Positions 1 through 8,396 of a stretch of DNA of 64,000 nucleotides are shown here, piece after piece. Both the position numbers and the translations under genes were made by a program. The number at the start of each line of letters is the position of its first letter. Within the stretch, counting starts at the first letter, position 1. The DNA is from SG8-41 sp036555035 (lineage in GTDB: Bacteria; Pseudomonadota; Gammaproteobacteria; Burkholderiales; SG8-41), in NCBI GenBank assembly GCA_036555035.1, contig DATBMB010000116.1, positions 9,840 through 73,839 on the forward strand. The letters are read 5' to 3'. The notes below the pieces were generated by a model. It was not told where the DNA came from. It searched no databases and was given only the letters and a program-made list of their open reading frames with translations.

Positions 1-377
1 GAAGCGAGCTGGGCGGCCGGAGCGGCGAGGCGCGCAAAGTCGAAGTCGCAGAAGATGTCGCTGTTGACCACCAGGAAGGGGCCGTCCCCGAGCAGCGGCA
101 GCGCGTAGGCGATGCCGCCGCCGGTTTCGAGCGGCTCGGCTTCGCGCGAGTAGACGATGCGCGCGCCATAGCGCGAGCCGTCGGCGAGCTCCCGCTCGAT
201 CATGTCCGCGAGGTGCGAAACGTTCACGACCAGCTCGTCATAGCCCGAGCGCGCGAGGCGCTCGATCAGGTGGGCAATGAGCGGGCGGCTGCCGGCCTGA
301 AGCAGCGCCTTGGGGACGCGCTCCGTCAACGGGCGCATGCGCTCTCCGCGCCCGGCGGCGAGAATCATCGCTTTCAC
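1..377 (-). CDS. murU: MurU-like sugar-phosphate nucleotidyltransferase, C-terminus cut by window edge
   Basis: Only the N-terminal ~125 residues are inside the window. They open with MKAMILAAGRGERMRPLTE and continue with KALL, the nucleotidyltransferase signature that binds the nucleoside triphosphate, followed by a VNSDIF stretch typical of the metal-binding Asp. The family includes MurU, which converts MurNAc-1-phosphate and UTP to UDP-MurNAc in peptidoglycan recycling, and mannose-1-phosphate guanylyltransferases. I prefer MurU because the gene lies 19 nt downstream of an AmgK-type kinase on the same strand, the known amgK-murU pairing. The GTG at 377 is taken as start; an in-frame ATG at 368 is the alternative. 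The specificity assignment rests on context. Confidence 0.8.
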   Translation of the reverse strand, partial: MKAMILAAGRGERMRPLTERVPKALLQAGSRPLIAHLIERLARSGYDELVVNVSHLADMIERELADGSRYGARIVYSREAEPLETGGGIAYALPLLGDGPFLVVNSDIFCDFDFARLAAPAAQLA

Positions 378-396
378 GCGGCCCGGCCCGTGACGG

Positions 397-1449
397 CTAT
401 GCCCCGTTTCCGGTCGTGGCCGGCTCGCGGCTTTCGAGCGCCTCGAGCAGGCCCGCGAGCCCCGCGAGCTCACGGTAGCGGCCGGCCACCGCGCGTGCGT
501 ATCCGAGGAAGCGCGGCGCGTCCTGGAGATAGCCGCTCTTGCCGTCGCGGTAGTGGATGCGCGCGAAGATGCCGGCCACCTTCAGGTGGCGCTGCAGCCC
601 CATCCATTCGAAGTCGCGGTAGAACTCGCCGAAGTCGGGGCCGACCGGCAAGCCCCGCCGCTTCGCCTTCTCCCAGTAGCGCGCGGCCCAGTCGATGACG
701 CGCCCCTCCTCCCAGCTCACGAAGGCGTCGCGCGTGAGCGACACCAGATCGTAGGTGATGGGGCCGTACACGGCGTCCTGGAAGTCGAGCACGCCCGGAT
801 TGGGTTCGCTCACCATGAGGTTGCGCGGCATGTAATCGCGATGCACGAACACCGCCGGTTGCGCAAGGCTGCGCGAGACGATGAGCGTAATCGCATCGGA
901 GAGCGCCTGTCGCTGCGCGGCGGAGAGCTCGAGCGCGAGATGCCGTGCGAGGTACCACTCGGGAAACAGGTTGCACTCGCGCCGCAGGAGCGCCTCGTCG
1001 TAGGGCGGCAACTCCCCCGCGCGGCTCGCCAGCTGCCACTTGAGGAGCGCCTCGATCGCGTCGCCGAACAGCCGGTCCGCATTGGCGTCGTTCAGCGCGG
1101 AAAGATACGTGGTGTCGCCCAGGTCCGTGAGCAGCAGGAACCCCCGCGCGAGATCCTGCGCGATCACCTGCGGCGCGTTGACGCCCGCCGCCCGCAGCAG
1201 CGCCGCGACGTGCACGAAGGCGCGGCAGTCCTCGCGCTCCGGCGGCGCGTCCATCGCAATCCAGGAGCGCGCGTCGCCGAGCGTGACGCGAAAATAACGC
1301 CGGAAGCTCGCGTCCGCCGAGGCCGGTTTCAGATCGAGCGCATCGGTCCTCAACTGCGCGCCGAGCCAGCCGCGCAACGGCTCCAGTCGAGTGTCGATAT
1401 CGGGCGGCAAGCCGATTGCCTTCAGCGGTGAATTGTGCGATTTTAGCAT
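397..1449 (-). CDS. amgK: AmgK-like anhydro-sugar / MurNAc kinase (APH fold)
   Basis: A 350-residue aminoglycoside-phosphotransferase-fold kinase. The catalytic loop HRDYMPRN is at about 203-210 and the metal-binding DFQD at 222-225. AmgK phosphorylates MurNAc (and GlcNAc) at the anomeric carbon, giving the substrate of MurU, so that UDP-MurNAc is remade from cell-wall turnover products without MurA/MurB; this route is the intrinsic fosfomycin bypass described in Pseudomonas. The frame stays open upstream, but the ATG at 1449 is chosen because further upstream it would run into lptD coding sequence. The first ~18 residues look unconserved, so a TTG a little further in is possible. It is divergent from lptD with only 22 bp between the start codons. 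Confidence 0.85.
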   Translation of the reverse strand: MLKSHNSPLKAIGLPPDIDTRLEPLRGWLGAQLRTDALDLKPASADASFRRYFRVTLGDARSWIAMDAPPEREDCRAFVHVAALLRAAGVNAPQVIAQDLARGFLLLTDLGDTTYLSALNDANADRLFGDAIEALLKWQLASRAGELPPYDEALLRRECNLFPEWYLARHLALELSAAQRQALSDAITLIVSRSLAQPAVFVHRDYMPRNLMVSEPNPGVLDFQDAVYGPITYDLVSLTRDAFVSWEEGRVIDWAARYWEKAKRRGLPVGPDFGEFYRDFEWMGLQRHLKVAGIFARIHYRDGKSGYLQDAPRFLGYARAVAGRYRELAGLAGLLEALESREPATTGNGA

Positions 1450-1471
1450 CACGCCGAACGGGCATTTTTCG

Positions 1472-3757
1472 ATGAAAAAACTGATAATTACGCGCTTGTT
1501 GCTGGCCCTCGGCTGCGCGCTGCCGCTCATCGTCCACGCGCAGCAGGGGCTGCGGCTGAAGTCGCAACCGGCGCTGCTCGTGATGCCGCCGGCGGTGGTC
1601 GATGACCTGCCGCTCTTTTTCGACGCGGATCGGGTGCAGGGACACCAGGAAGGCGCCATCGAGGCCGAGGGCAACGTCCGCCTGCGCCGGCGCGGTCAGG
1701 CGGTCTCCGCGGACTGGCTGCACTATGACCGGCAGGTCGGCGAGGTCAGCGCGCACGGCAACGTGCGCATGCAGCGGGGCGCCGACGTGCTGGAAGGCGC
1801 GCGCCTGCGCTACAACCTCGACTCCGAGACCGGCTCCATGGAGCAGCCGGCCTACACGCTGCACAAGGGCGCCGTGCCCGGCGGCGGGCGGCAGCCGTTC
1901 GGGGAGCCGGACGCGCGCGGAAAGGCGGAGCGCATCCTGTTCGATGGCCCGGGGCAGTACCGCGCAGAGCGTGCGGCCTACACCACCTGCGGTCCCGGCA
2001 ACGAGGACTGGTACCTGCGCACCGGCGACCTGCAGATCGACAAGGATCGAAACGTCGGCGTCGCCCACCATGCGACCATCGAGTTTCTCGGCGTCCCGAT
2101 CTTCTATGCGCCCTACCTGTCGTTCCCGCTGCACCAGGAGCGCAAGTCCGGCTTCATCACGCCGCATTACGGCAGCTCCAACACGGGCGGCCTCGAGTTC
2201 ACGATTCCCTATTTCTGGAACATCGCGCCCAACCGCGATGCCACGATCGCTCCGCGCATCATGACGCGGCGCGGCGTGCTGGTGGGCGGGGAGTTCCGCT
2301 ATCTCGAGCCGACCTACCTCGGCGAAGCCCGCGGCGAGTACCTGCCCGACGACCGCGTCAAGGACGGGGAGAGGCGCTACGGCTACGCGCTCCGCCACGA
2401 TCAGACGCTGCCCGCAGGCTGGCTCGGGAGGATCAACCTGCAGCGCGTCTCGGACGACACCTACTTCACCGATCTCTCGACGCAGATCTCCAAGACCTCC
2501 CAGGTCCAGCTGCCGAACGATCTCACGCTCGGCGGCGGGGGAACCTGGGGAGCCGCCGGCGGCTACGGGCTCTCCGCTCTCGTCCAGCGCTGGCAAACGC
2601 TGCAGCCCGACCCCCTGCAGCCGGTGACGCCCGCGTACGACCGGCTGCCGCAGATCACGCTCACGGCGACGCGCCCGCAGGTGCTGCGCTCCGATTTCGA
2701 TTTCTACGGACAGTACACGACCTTCGACCATCAGACGCTGACTACCGGCAGCCGGCTGGTCGCCTATCCGAGCGTCAGCGTGCCGCTGCATACGCCGTAC
2801 GCGTCGCTCACGCCCAAGCTCGGCGTCAACCTCACGCGCTATCTCATCGATACCAACAGCTCCGGATTCACCGACCAGGACCGGGCGGTTCCGATCTTCA
2901 CCGCGGATTCCAGCGTCGTGTTCGAGCGCTCGACCGAGTTCGCCGGCATTCCGCTGCTGCAGACCCTGGAGCCACGCCTCTACTATGTCTACATCCCGTT
3001 CCGCGACCAGTCGACGATCCCGGTGTTCGATAGCGCCCAGCAGGACATCAACTTCGCGACGATCTATTCCGAGAACCAGTTCACCGGCTGGGACCGCATC
3101 AACGACGCAAACCAGCTGACCTTCGGCATCACCTCGCGCTTCATCGGCACCGACACCGGCGCGGAACGCGTGCGGGCGGGCATCGCGCAGCGCTACTACT
3201 TTGAGCCCCAGCAGGTCACCCTGCCCGGTACGGTCGCGCGCACGAGCTCCCGTTCCGATCTCCTCGCTGCGGTGTCCGGGGCGGTGACGGCCCACTTGAG
3301 AGCCGACGTGGGGCTGCAGTACAGCACCGATTTGTCCGAGACGCAGAAATTCAACGCCGGCGTGCGCTACCAGCCGGCGCCCGGCCGGGTGCTGAACCTC
3401 TCCTACCGCGAGACGGTCAACACCCTGGAGCAGACGGACATCTCGACGCAATGGCCGCTGGGGCGGGGCTGGACCGGGCTCGCGCGCTGGAACTACTCGC
3501 TGCAGGACAGCAAGACGCTCGAGGGCCTGCTCGGCGCGGAATACAATGCCGATTGCTGGAGCCTGCGCATGGTCGTGCACCGCTTCGCGACCACGACACA
3601 GCAGACGTCCACCAACTTCTTTGTGCAGCTCGAACTGAACGGCATGTCGCGCATCGGCGCCAACCCCATGGAGACGCTGCGGCGCAATATCAGCGGCTAT
3701 GCGAAGCTCGATCCCCGGTCCCCGAGGCCCGATGAACCCGGCGCTTCCTATTACTAG
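1472..3757 (+). CDS. lptD: LPS-assembly outer-membrane protein LptD
   Basis: A 761-residue protein with a signal peptide (residues 1-23, cleavage after VHA), an OstA_N jellyroll at about 45-165, and a long C-terminal LptD beta-barrel that contains the conserved NPMETLRRNISGY-like ending. LptD, with the lipoprotein LptE, inserts lipopolysaccharide into the outer leaflet. The mature protein has only two cysteines, C173 and C695, in positions comparable with the E. coli C173-C725 pair; the other pair is missing. The ATG at 1472 starts the signal peptide exactly. The stop lies inside surA (26-bp overlap), so the two are translationally linked, as in other proteobacteria. Confidence 0.96.
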   Translation: MKKLIITRLLLALGCALPLIVHAQQGLRLKSQPALLVMPPAVVDDLPLFFDADRVQGHQEGAIEAEGNVRLRRRGQAVSADWLHYDRQVGEVSAHGNVRMQRGADVLEGARLRYNLDSETGSMEQPAYTLHKGAVPGGGRQPFGEPDARGKAERILFDGPGQYRAERAAYTTCGPGNEDWYLRTGDLQIDKDRNVGVAHHATIEFLGVPIFYAPYLSFPLHQERKSGFITPHYGSSNTGGLEFTIPYFWNIAPNRDATIAPRIMTRRGVLVGGEFRYLEPTYLGEARGEYLPDDRVKDGERRYGYALRHDQTLPAGWLGRINLQRVSDDTYFTDLSTQISKTSQVQLPNDLTLGGGGTWGAAGGYGLSALVQRWQTLQPDPLQPVTPAYDRLPQITLTATRPQVLRSDFDFYGQYTTFDHQTLTTGSRLVAYPSVSVPLHTPYASLTPKLGVNLTRYLIDTNSSGFTDQDRAVPIFTADSSVVFERSTEFAGIPLLQTLEPRLYYVYIPFRDQSTIPVFDSAQQDINFATIYSENQFTGWDRINDANQLTFGITSRFIGTDTGAERVRAGIAQRYYFEPQQVTLPGTVARTSSRSDLLAAVSGAVTAHLRADVGLQYSTDLSETQKFNAGVRYQPAPGRVLNLSYRETVNTLEQTDISTQWPLGRGWTGLARWNYSLQDSKTLEGLLGAEYNADCWSLRMVVHRFATTTQQTSTNFFVQLELNGMSRIGANPMETLRRNISGYAKLDPRSPRPDEPGASYY

Positions 3758-5066
3758 CCGCGGCGGCGCGCGGACCGCGCTCGCGCTCGCCGCGGCGCTC
3801 GCGGGCGTCGCGTGCCCCGCCCCCGCCCAGCAGCCGCAACGGGCGGTGGTGCTCGATCGCATCGTGGCGGTGGTGAACAACGAGGTGATCACGCGCGCCG
3901 ACCTCGACCAGCGGCTGCACGCCGCGACCCTCCAGCTGAAGCAGCAAGGCACGCCGCTGCCCCCCCGCGCGAGCCTGGAGAAGCAGCTCCTCGACCGCCT
4001 GATCACCGATTCCGTGCAGCTGCAGCTCGCGCGGGAGACGGGGCTCCGCGTGGACGATTCCGAGCTCGACCGCGCCCTCCAGCGCATCGCCACGGAGAAC
4101 AAGCTCTCCCTCGAGCAGCTGCGCGCGACGCTGGAGAAGGACGGCGTGCAGTTCCGCCACTTCCGCGAGGACATCCGCAGGGAGATCATCCTCTCGCGCC
4201 TGCGGCAGCGCGAGATCGACAACCGGATCGTGGTGAGCGATGGCGAGATCGAGAGCTTCATCAACGCCCAGGAGAGCGCCGGGGGGCGCAACGAGCAATT
4301 CAACCTCTCGCACATCCTGGTGAGGGTTCCCGAGAACGCCGCGCCGGAGCAGATCCAGGCGCGCCGCGCCCGTGCCGAGGAGGCGCTCCAGCAGCTCGCC
4401 ACCGGCGCCGACTTCCGCCAGGTCGCAGCGACGTTCTCGGATGCGCCGGACGCGCTGCAGGGCGGGGCCATGGGCTGGCGCGACGGCGCCCGCCTGCCCG
4501 CGCTGTTCCTCGATGCGCTGAAGACACTACAGGCGGGACAGGTCGCCCCCCTGGTTCGCAGCGCGAACGGCTTCCACATCGTCCGGTTAAACGACCGGCG
4601 CGGCGCGGGCGCCCCGGTGATCGTCCAGCGCACCCACGCCCGCCACATATTGGTGAAGACCAACGAGCTTATCCCGCAAGCCGAAGCGCGCCGGCGCGTG
4701 GAGTCGCTCAAGGAGCGCCTCGATAACAACGCCGATTTCGCGGAGCTGGCGCGCCTGCACTCCGAGGACGCGAGCGGCTCCAAGGGCGGCGATCTCGGCT
4801 GGCTCTCCCCGGGCGACACGGTGCCCGAGTTCGAGCGCGCGATGGACGCGCTCAAGCCCGGAGAGGTCAGCGCCCCGGTGCAGACGCCCTTCGGCTGGCA
4901 CCTGATCCAGGTGCTCGAGCGGCGCGACGAGGACATGTCCAAGGACCGCCAGCGGCTGGCGGCACAGTCCGCGCTGCGCGCGCGCAAGTCCGACGAGTCC
5001 TACCAGGAGTGGGTGCGGCAGCTGCGCGACCGCGCCTACATCGAGTACCGCCTCGAAGAGCGCTGA
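3732..5066 (+). CDS. surA: Periplasmic chaperone / peptidyl-prolyl isomerase SurA
   Basis: A 444-residue precursor. The signal peptide ends around CPAPAQQ, then comes the SurA N-terminal domain (VLDRIVAVVNNEVITRADLDQRL), two parvulin domains (about 190-290 and 305-405, with HILV and SEDASGSKGGDLGWL motifs) and a C-terminal helix. SurA carries unfolded outer-membrane proteins, LptD among them, from the Sec translocon to the BAM complex. The ATG at 3732 gives the signal peptide directly and lies within the last codons of lptD. The pdxA start follows the stop by 5 nt, giving the conserved order lptD-surA-pdxA-rsmA. Confidence 0.96.
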   Translation: MNPALPITSRGGARTALALAAALAGVACPAPAQQPQRAVVLDRIVAVVNNEVITRADLDQRLHAATLQLKQQGTPLPPRASLEKQLLDRLITDSVQLQLARETGLRVDDSELDRALQRIATENKLSLEQLRATLEKDGVQFRHFREDIRREIILSRLRQREIDNRIVVSDGEIESFINAQESAGGRNEQFNLSHILVRVPENAAPEQIQARRARAEEALQQLATGADFRQVAATFSDAPDALQGGAMGWRDGARLPALFLDALKTLQAGQVAPLVRSANGFHIVRLNDRRGAGAPVIVQRTHARHILVKTNELIPQAEARRRVESLKERLDNNADFAELARLHSEDASGSKGGDLGWLSPGDTVPEFERAMDALKPGEVSAPVQTPFGWHLIQVLERRDEDMSKDRQRLAAQSALRARKSDESYQEWVRQLRDRAYIEYRLEER

Positions 5067-5071
5067 CGCGA

Positions 5072-6061
5072 GTGTCGAGCACTCCGCTGATTGCAGTGAC
5101 GGCGGGCGAGCCGGCGGGCGTCGGGCCCGATCTCTGCGTCGGGCTCGCGCGGCGGCGGCTGCCGGCGCGCATCGTCGTCGTCGCCGACCGGGAGCTGCTG
5201 GCAAGCCGCGCCCGCTTGCTGCGCCGGCCGTTGCGCCTTGCGGACCACCCGCCCGGCGCGCGCGCGGTGCCCCGCGCGGGCACGCTCGCGGTGCTGCACG
5301 TGCCCCTCGCGCAACCCGCCGTCCCGGGCCGGCTCGACCCGGCGAACAGCCGCTACGTGCTGCGCACCCTGGAGGCGGCCGCCGACGGCTGCCGCGAAGG
5401 GCGGTTCGACGCGATGGTCACCGGACCGCTGCAGAAGAGCGTGATCAACGACGCCGGCATCGCGTTCACCGGGCACACCGAGTTCCTCGCGGCGCACACC
5501 GGGGCGAGCCACGTGGTGATGATGCTCGTGGGCGGCGGCATGCGCGTTGCCCTCGCGACGACCCACCTGCCGCTCGCCGAGGTCGCGCGCCACATCACCG
5601 CGGCGAGCCTCGAGCGCACTGTGCGCGTGCTCGCGCGCGACCTCGCCGGGCGCTTCGGGATCGCGCGGCCGCGGATCCTCGTCGCCGGGCTGAATCCCCA
5701 CGCCGGGGAGTCGGGCTTCCTCGGCCGGGAGGAGGCAGAGATCATCGGACCGCTGCTCGCGCGGCTGCGCCGGGAGGGCCTGGACGTGGAAGGCCCGCTG
5801 CCCGCCGACACGCTGTTCAATCCGCGGCGCCTGAAGGACTGCGATTGCGTGCTCGCGATGTATCACGACCAGGGCCTGCCGGTGCTCAAATACGCGAGCT
5901 TCGGCGCCGGGGTCAACGTGACCCTCGGCCTTCCCATCATCCGCACCTCGGTGGACCACGGCACCGCGCTCGATCTCGCCGGCACCGGCCGCGCCGGGAG
6001 CGGGAGCTTGATCGAGGCGATCCGGCTGGCGGCGAAGCTCGCCGCGCGGCGCGCCGCATGA
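5072..6061 (+). CDS. pdxA: 4-hydroxythreonine-4-phosphate dehydrogenase PdxA
   Basis: A 329-residue enzyme, the usual PdxA length. It opens with PLIAVTAGEPAGVGPDLCV and carries the metal-ligand and substrate motifs TGPLQKSVIN, FTGHTEFLA and NPHAGE, plus a C-terminal YHDQGLPVLKY. PdxA oxidises 4-phosphohydroxy-L-threonine with NAD in the DXP-dependent pyridoxal phosphate pathway. GTG at 5072 is the start, 5 nt after the surA stop. The final TGA overlaps an ATG of the rsmA frame (ATGA). PLP made by this route is the cofactor of HemL encoded a few kilobases away. Confidence 0.95.
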   Translation: MSSTPLIAVTAGEPAGVGPDLCVGLARRRLPARIVVVADRELLASRARLLRRPLRLADHPPGARAVPRAGTLAVLHVPLAQPAVPGRLDPANSRYVLRTLEAAADGCREGRFDAMVTGPLQKSVINDAGIAFTGHTEFLAAHTGASHVVMMLVGGGMRVALATTHLPLAEVARHITAASLERTVRVLARDLAGRFGIARPRILVAGLNPHAGESGFLGREEAEIIGPLLARLRREGLDVEGPLPADTLFNPRRLKDCDCVLAMYHDQGLPVLKYASFGAGVNVTLGLPIIRTSVDHGTALDLAGTGRAGSGSLIEAIRLAAKLAARRAA

Positions 6062-6087
6062 GGCGCGCGCGGGGGACGCGTCCCGTG

Positions 6088-6870
6088 ATGCGTCACGTCC
6101 CGCGCAAGCGCTTCGGCCAGAACTTCCTCGTCGATGAAGCGGCGATCGCCGCCATCGTCGAAGCCATCGCGCCGCAGCCGCGCGATCGCATGGTGGAAAT
6201 CGGCCCGGGGCTCGGCGCCCTCACGCGGCCGCTCGCGGACGCGGTCGAGCAGCTGCACGTGATCGAAATCGATCGCGACATCGTCGCGCGCCTGCGCGCC
6301 GCCTTTCCCGCGGACCGCGTGGTCGTCCACGAGGGCGACGCGCTCAACTTCGATTTCAGCGCGCTCGGGCCGCGGCTGCGCGTCGTGGGGAACCTGCCCT
6401 ACAACATCTCCACGCCCCTGCTGTTTCATCTCGCCCGACACGCTGCGGCGATCACGGACATCCACGTCATGCTGCAGAAGGAGGTCGTGGCGCGCATGGT
6501 CGCGGCGCCCTCGAGCGCCGAGTACGGGCGGCTGTCGGTGATGCTGCAGTACCGCTTCGGGATGGAGCCGGTGCTCGCCGTTCCCTCCGGCGCGTTTCGC
6601 CCGGTTCCGAGGGTCGAGTCCGCGGTGGTGCGCATGTTGCCGTACTTGCCGCTGCCGTACCCCGCGCGCGACGAGCAGCTCCTCGGCAAGGTGGTCGCGG
6701 CCGCCTTCGCGCGGCGCCGCAAGACGCTGCGCAATGCCTTGCGGACGAGCTTTACGGCAGCGGACCTCGAGCGGCTCGGTGTGGACGCCGGATTGCGCCC
6801 ACAGGATCTGCACGTCCGGGATTTCGTGCGCCTGGCCGACGACCTCGCCGCGCGCCAGAGGACCGGGTGA
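6088..6870 (+). CDS. rsmA: 16S rRNA dimethyladenosine transferase RsmA (KsgA)
   Basis: A 260-residue methyltransferase starting MRHVPRKRFGQNFL, the standard RsmA N-terminus. The SAM-binding VEIGPGLGALT and the catalytic NLPYNIS motif are intact. The enzyme dimethylates the two adjacent adenosines in helix 45 of 16S rRNA late in small-subunit assembly. ATG 6088 matches the family start; an upstream in-frame ATG at 6058 overlaps the pdxA stop as ATGA and would add ten basic residues, so translational coupling from there is possible. It is the last gene of the lptD-surA-pdxA-rsmA group and converges with gloA 30 nt later. Confidence 0.95.
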   Translation: MRHVPRKRFGQNFLVDEAAIAAIVEAIAPQPRDRMVEIGPGLGALTRPLADAVEQLHVIEIDRDIVARLRAAFPADRVVVHEGDALNFDFSALGPRLRVVGNLPYNISTPLLFHLARHAAAITDIHVMLQKEVVARMVAAPSSAEYGRLSVMLQYRFGMEPVLAVPSGAFRPVPRVESAVVRMLPYLPLPYPARDEQLLGKVVAAAFARRRKTLRNALRTSFTAADLERLGVDAGLRPQDLHVRDFVRLADDLAARQRTG

Positions 6871-6900
6871 AGAGAGCGGCGCCGAAAATCGTGTGCGTCC

Positions 6901-7284
6901 CTATTTTCTCTGGATGAGCTCGATCTTGTAGCCGTCGGGGTCCTCGACGAAGGCGATCACGGTGGTTCCGTGCTTCATCGGCCCGGCTTCGCGCGTGACC
7001 TTGCCGCCGCGCCGCTTCACGTCTTCGCACGCCCGGTAGGCGTCGTCGACCTCGATCGCAACGTGCCCGTAGCCGGTGCCGAGATCGTAGGACGCGGTGT
7101 CCCAGTTGTGGGTCAGCTCGAGCACCGCGGCGCGGGATTCCTCCTCGTAGCCGACGAAGGCGTTGGTGAAGCGCCCGCCCGGATAGTCGTTCTTCCGCAG
7201 CAGCTTCATGCCCAGTACCTGCGTGTAGAAGTCGAGCGAGCGCTGCAGATCGCCGACGCGGATCATGGTGTGCAGGATTCTCAT
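6901..7284 (-). CDS. gloA: Lactoylglutathione lyase (glyoxalase I)
   Basis: A 127-residue single vicinal-oxygen-chelate protein. The expected metal ligands are present: H5 in MRILHTM, E in VLELTHNW, H in YGHVAIEV and E in YKIELIQ near the C-terminus. The length matches short Ni/Co-type bacterial GloA. It isomerises the hemithioacetal of methylglyoxal and glutathione to S-lactoylglutathione. The ATG at 7284 overlaps the TGA of the upstream rubredoxin gene (ATGA), so the two are cotranscribed and probably coupled. Confidence 0.93.
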   Translation of the reverse strand: MRILHTMIRVGDLQRSLDFYTQVLGMKLLRKNDYPGGRFTNAFVGYEEESRAAVLELTHNWDTASYDLGTGYGHVAIEVDDAYRACEDVKRRGGKVTREAGPMKHGTTVIAFVEDPDGYKIELIQRK

Positions 7285-7469
7285 ATCTCGACCATCTCGA
7301 AGTCTTCCTTGCGCGCCCCGCATTCCGGGCAGGTCCAGTTGACCGGCACGTCCTCCCAGCAGGTGCCGGGCGCGATTCCCTCGTCGGGCAGTCCCGCCGC
7401 CTCGTCGTAGATGAATCCGCAGATGAGGCACATGTAGGTCCGGTAGACGCGCGTCTCGGTGGGGGTCAT
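7281..7469 (-). CDS. Rubredoxin
   Basis: A 62-residue rubredoxin. The two iron-binding knuckles CLICG and CPECG are present with the usual GLPDEGIAPGT and WEDVPVNWTCPECGARKEDFE segments between and after them. It is a one-electron carrier with a single iron bound by four cysteines. The N-terminus has about ten residues before the YMCLICG core, a little longer than the commonest form; the ATG at 7469 is the only reasonable start. It is divergent from thiD, an arrangement seen in many betaproteobacteria, and overlaps gloA. The electron partner cannot be read from the sequence. Confidence 0.94.
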   Translation of the reverse strand: MTPTETRVYRTYMCLICGFIYDEAAGLPDEGIAPGTCWEDVPVNWTCPECGARKEDFEMVEI

Positions 7470-7550
7470 GGTAATTTTTAAGTTAGAATCGAATTCTATC
7501 GAATCGTCCGGTCGCGACCAACCGCGCGGGCGCCTCCCGACTCCTTGCGC
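7470..7550. promoter_or_regulatory. Divergent rubredoxin / thiD promoter region
   Basis: An 81-bp gap between two start codons. Bases 7471-7504 are AT-rich against the surrounding high GC and contain the palindrome TAGAAT-CGA-ATTCTA (7484-7498), a possible operator. I do not see the conserved features of a TPP riboswitch ahead of thiD. No convincing -35/-10 pair can be fixed by eye. Confidence 0.4.
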
Positions 7551-8393
7551 ATGGCCGACCTGCCTCCTATCGTTCTGGTGTTCGCCGCGACCGATCCGAG
7601 CGGCGGGGCGGGACTGCAGTCGGACATCATGACGTTGACCAGCATGGGCTGTCACCCGCTGTCGGTGGTGACCGCGATCACCATCCAGGACACCATGGGT
7701 GTGGACGACGTCAGCCCGATCGACGCCGAATGGGTCGCGGACCAGGCCCGCTGCGTGCTGGAGGACATGCCGGTCGCCGCGTTCAAGATCGGGCTGCTCG
7801 GAAACCTGGAGCAGATCGCGGTCATCGCGGAAGTGGTGTCCGACTATCCCGAGGTGCCGCTGGTGCTCGACCCCGTGCTCGCCTCCGGGCGCGGCGACGA
7901 GCTGGTCACGGAGGAGATGGTGGGCGCGCTGAAGGAGCTGCTCATCCCGCAGACCACGATCCTCACCCCCAACAGCCTGGAGGCGCGCCGGCTCGCCGGC
8001 GACGATCATGAAGAAGGCGGGGGTACCGATCTCGCCGAGTGCGCGAAGCGGATCATCGCGAGCGGGTGCGAGTACGTGCTCGTGACCGGCACCCACGAGA
8101 ACACCTCCCAGGTCGTCAACACCCTCTACGGACAGAACGGCGTGGTGCGCAGCGATTCCTGGCCGCGCCTGCCGGGCTCCTACCACGGCTCGGGATGCAC
8201 GCTCGCCTCCGCCATCGCCGCCACCATCGCCAACGGGCTCGAGGTGAGCGACGCGGTGAAGGACGCGCAGGAATACACCTGGCAGACGCTCAAGGCGGCG
8301 TTCCGGCCCGGCATGGGCCAGCACATCCCTGATCGCCTGTTCTGGGCGCGCGACGAAGGCGAGGGCGGCAGTGGCGGCGCCGGCGGGAAATAG
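7551..8393 (+). CDS. thiD: Hydroxymethylpyrimidine / phosphomethylpyrimidine kinase ThiD
   Basis: A 280-residue ribokinase-superfamily kinase. The N-terminal FAATDPSGGAGLQSDIMT binds the pyrimidine, VLDPVLASGRGDELV is mid-protein, and YHGSGCTLASAIAATIANG is the C-terminal ATP/anion-hole motif with the catalytic base. ThiD phosphorylates HMP and HMP-P to HMP-PP for thiamine synthesis. ATG 7551 is used. The gene is followed after 3 nt by thiE, whose product joins HMP-PP to the thiazole phosphate, so the two consecutive steps are co-expressed. Confidence 0.95.
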   Translation: MADLPPIVLVFAATDPSGGAGLQSDIMTLTSMGCHPLSVVTAITIQDTMGVDDVSPIDAEWVADQARCVLEDMPVAAFKIGLLGNLEQIAVIAEVVSDYPEVPLVLDPVLASGRGDELVTEEMVGALKELLIPQTTILTPNSLEARRLAGDDHEEGGGTDLAECAKRIIASGCEYVLVTGTHENTSQVVNTLYGQNGVVRSDSWPRLPGSYHGSGCTLASAIAATIANGLEVSDAVKDAQEYTWQTLKAAFRPGMGQHIPDRLFWARDEGEGGSGGAGGK

Positions 8394-8396
8394 AGC

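Noticed and set aside
470..4987. A 1505-codon open frame on the minus strand opposite lptD and surA
   Set aside because: Its translation is low-complexity and Arg/Ser-rich, it runs through amgK, lptD and surA, and it has no homology that I recognise. It is a by-product of GC-rich third positions.
7470..7550. TPP riboswitch ahead of thiD
   Set aside because: The gap is only 81 bp and lacks the CTGAGA and related conserved blocks of the THI box.
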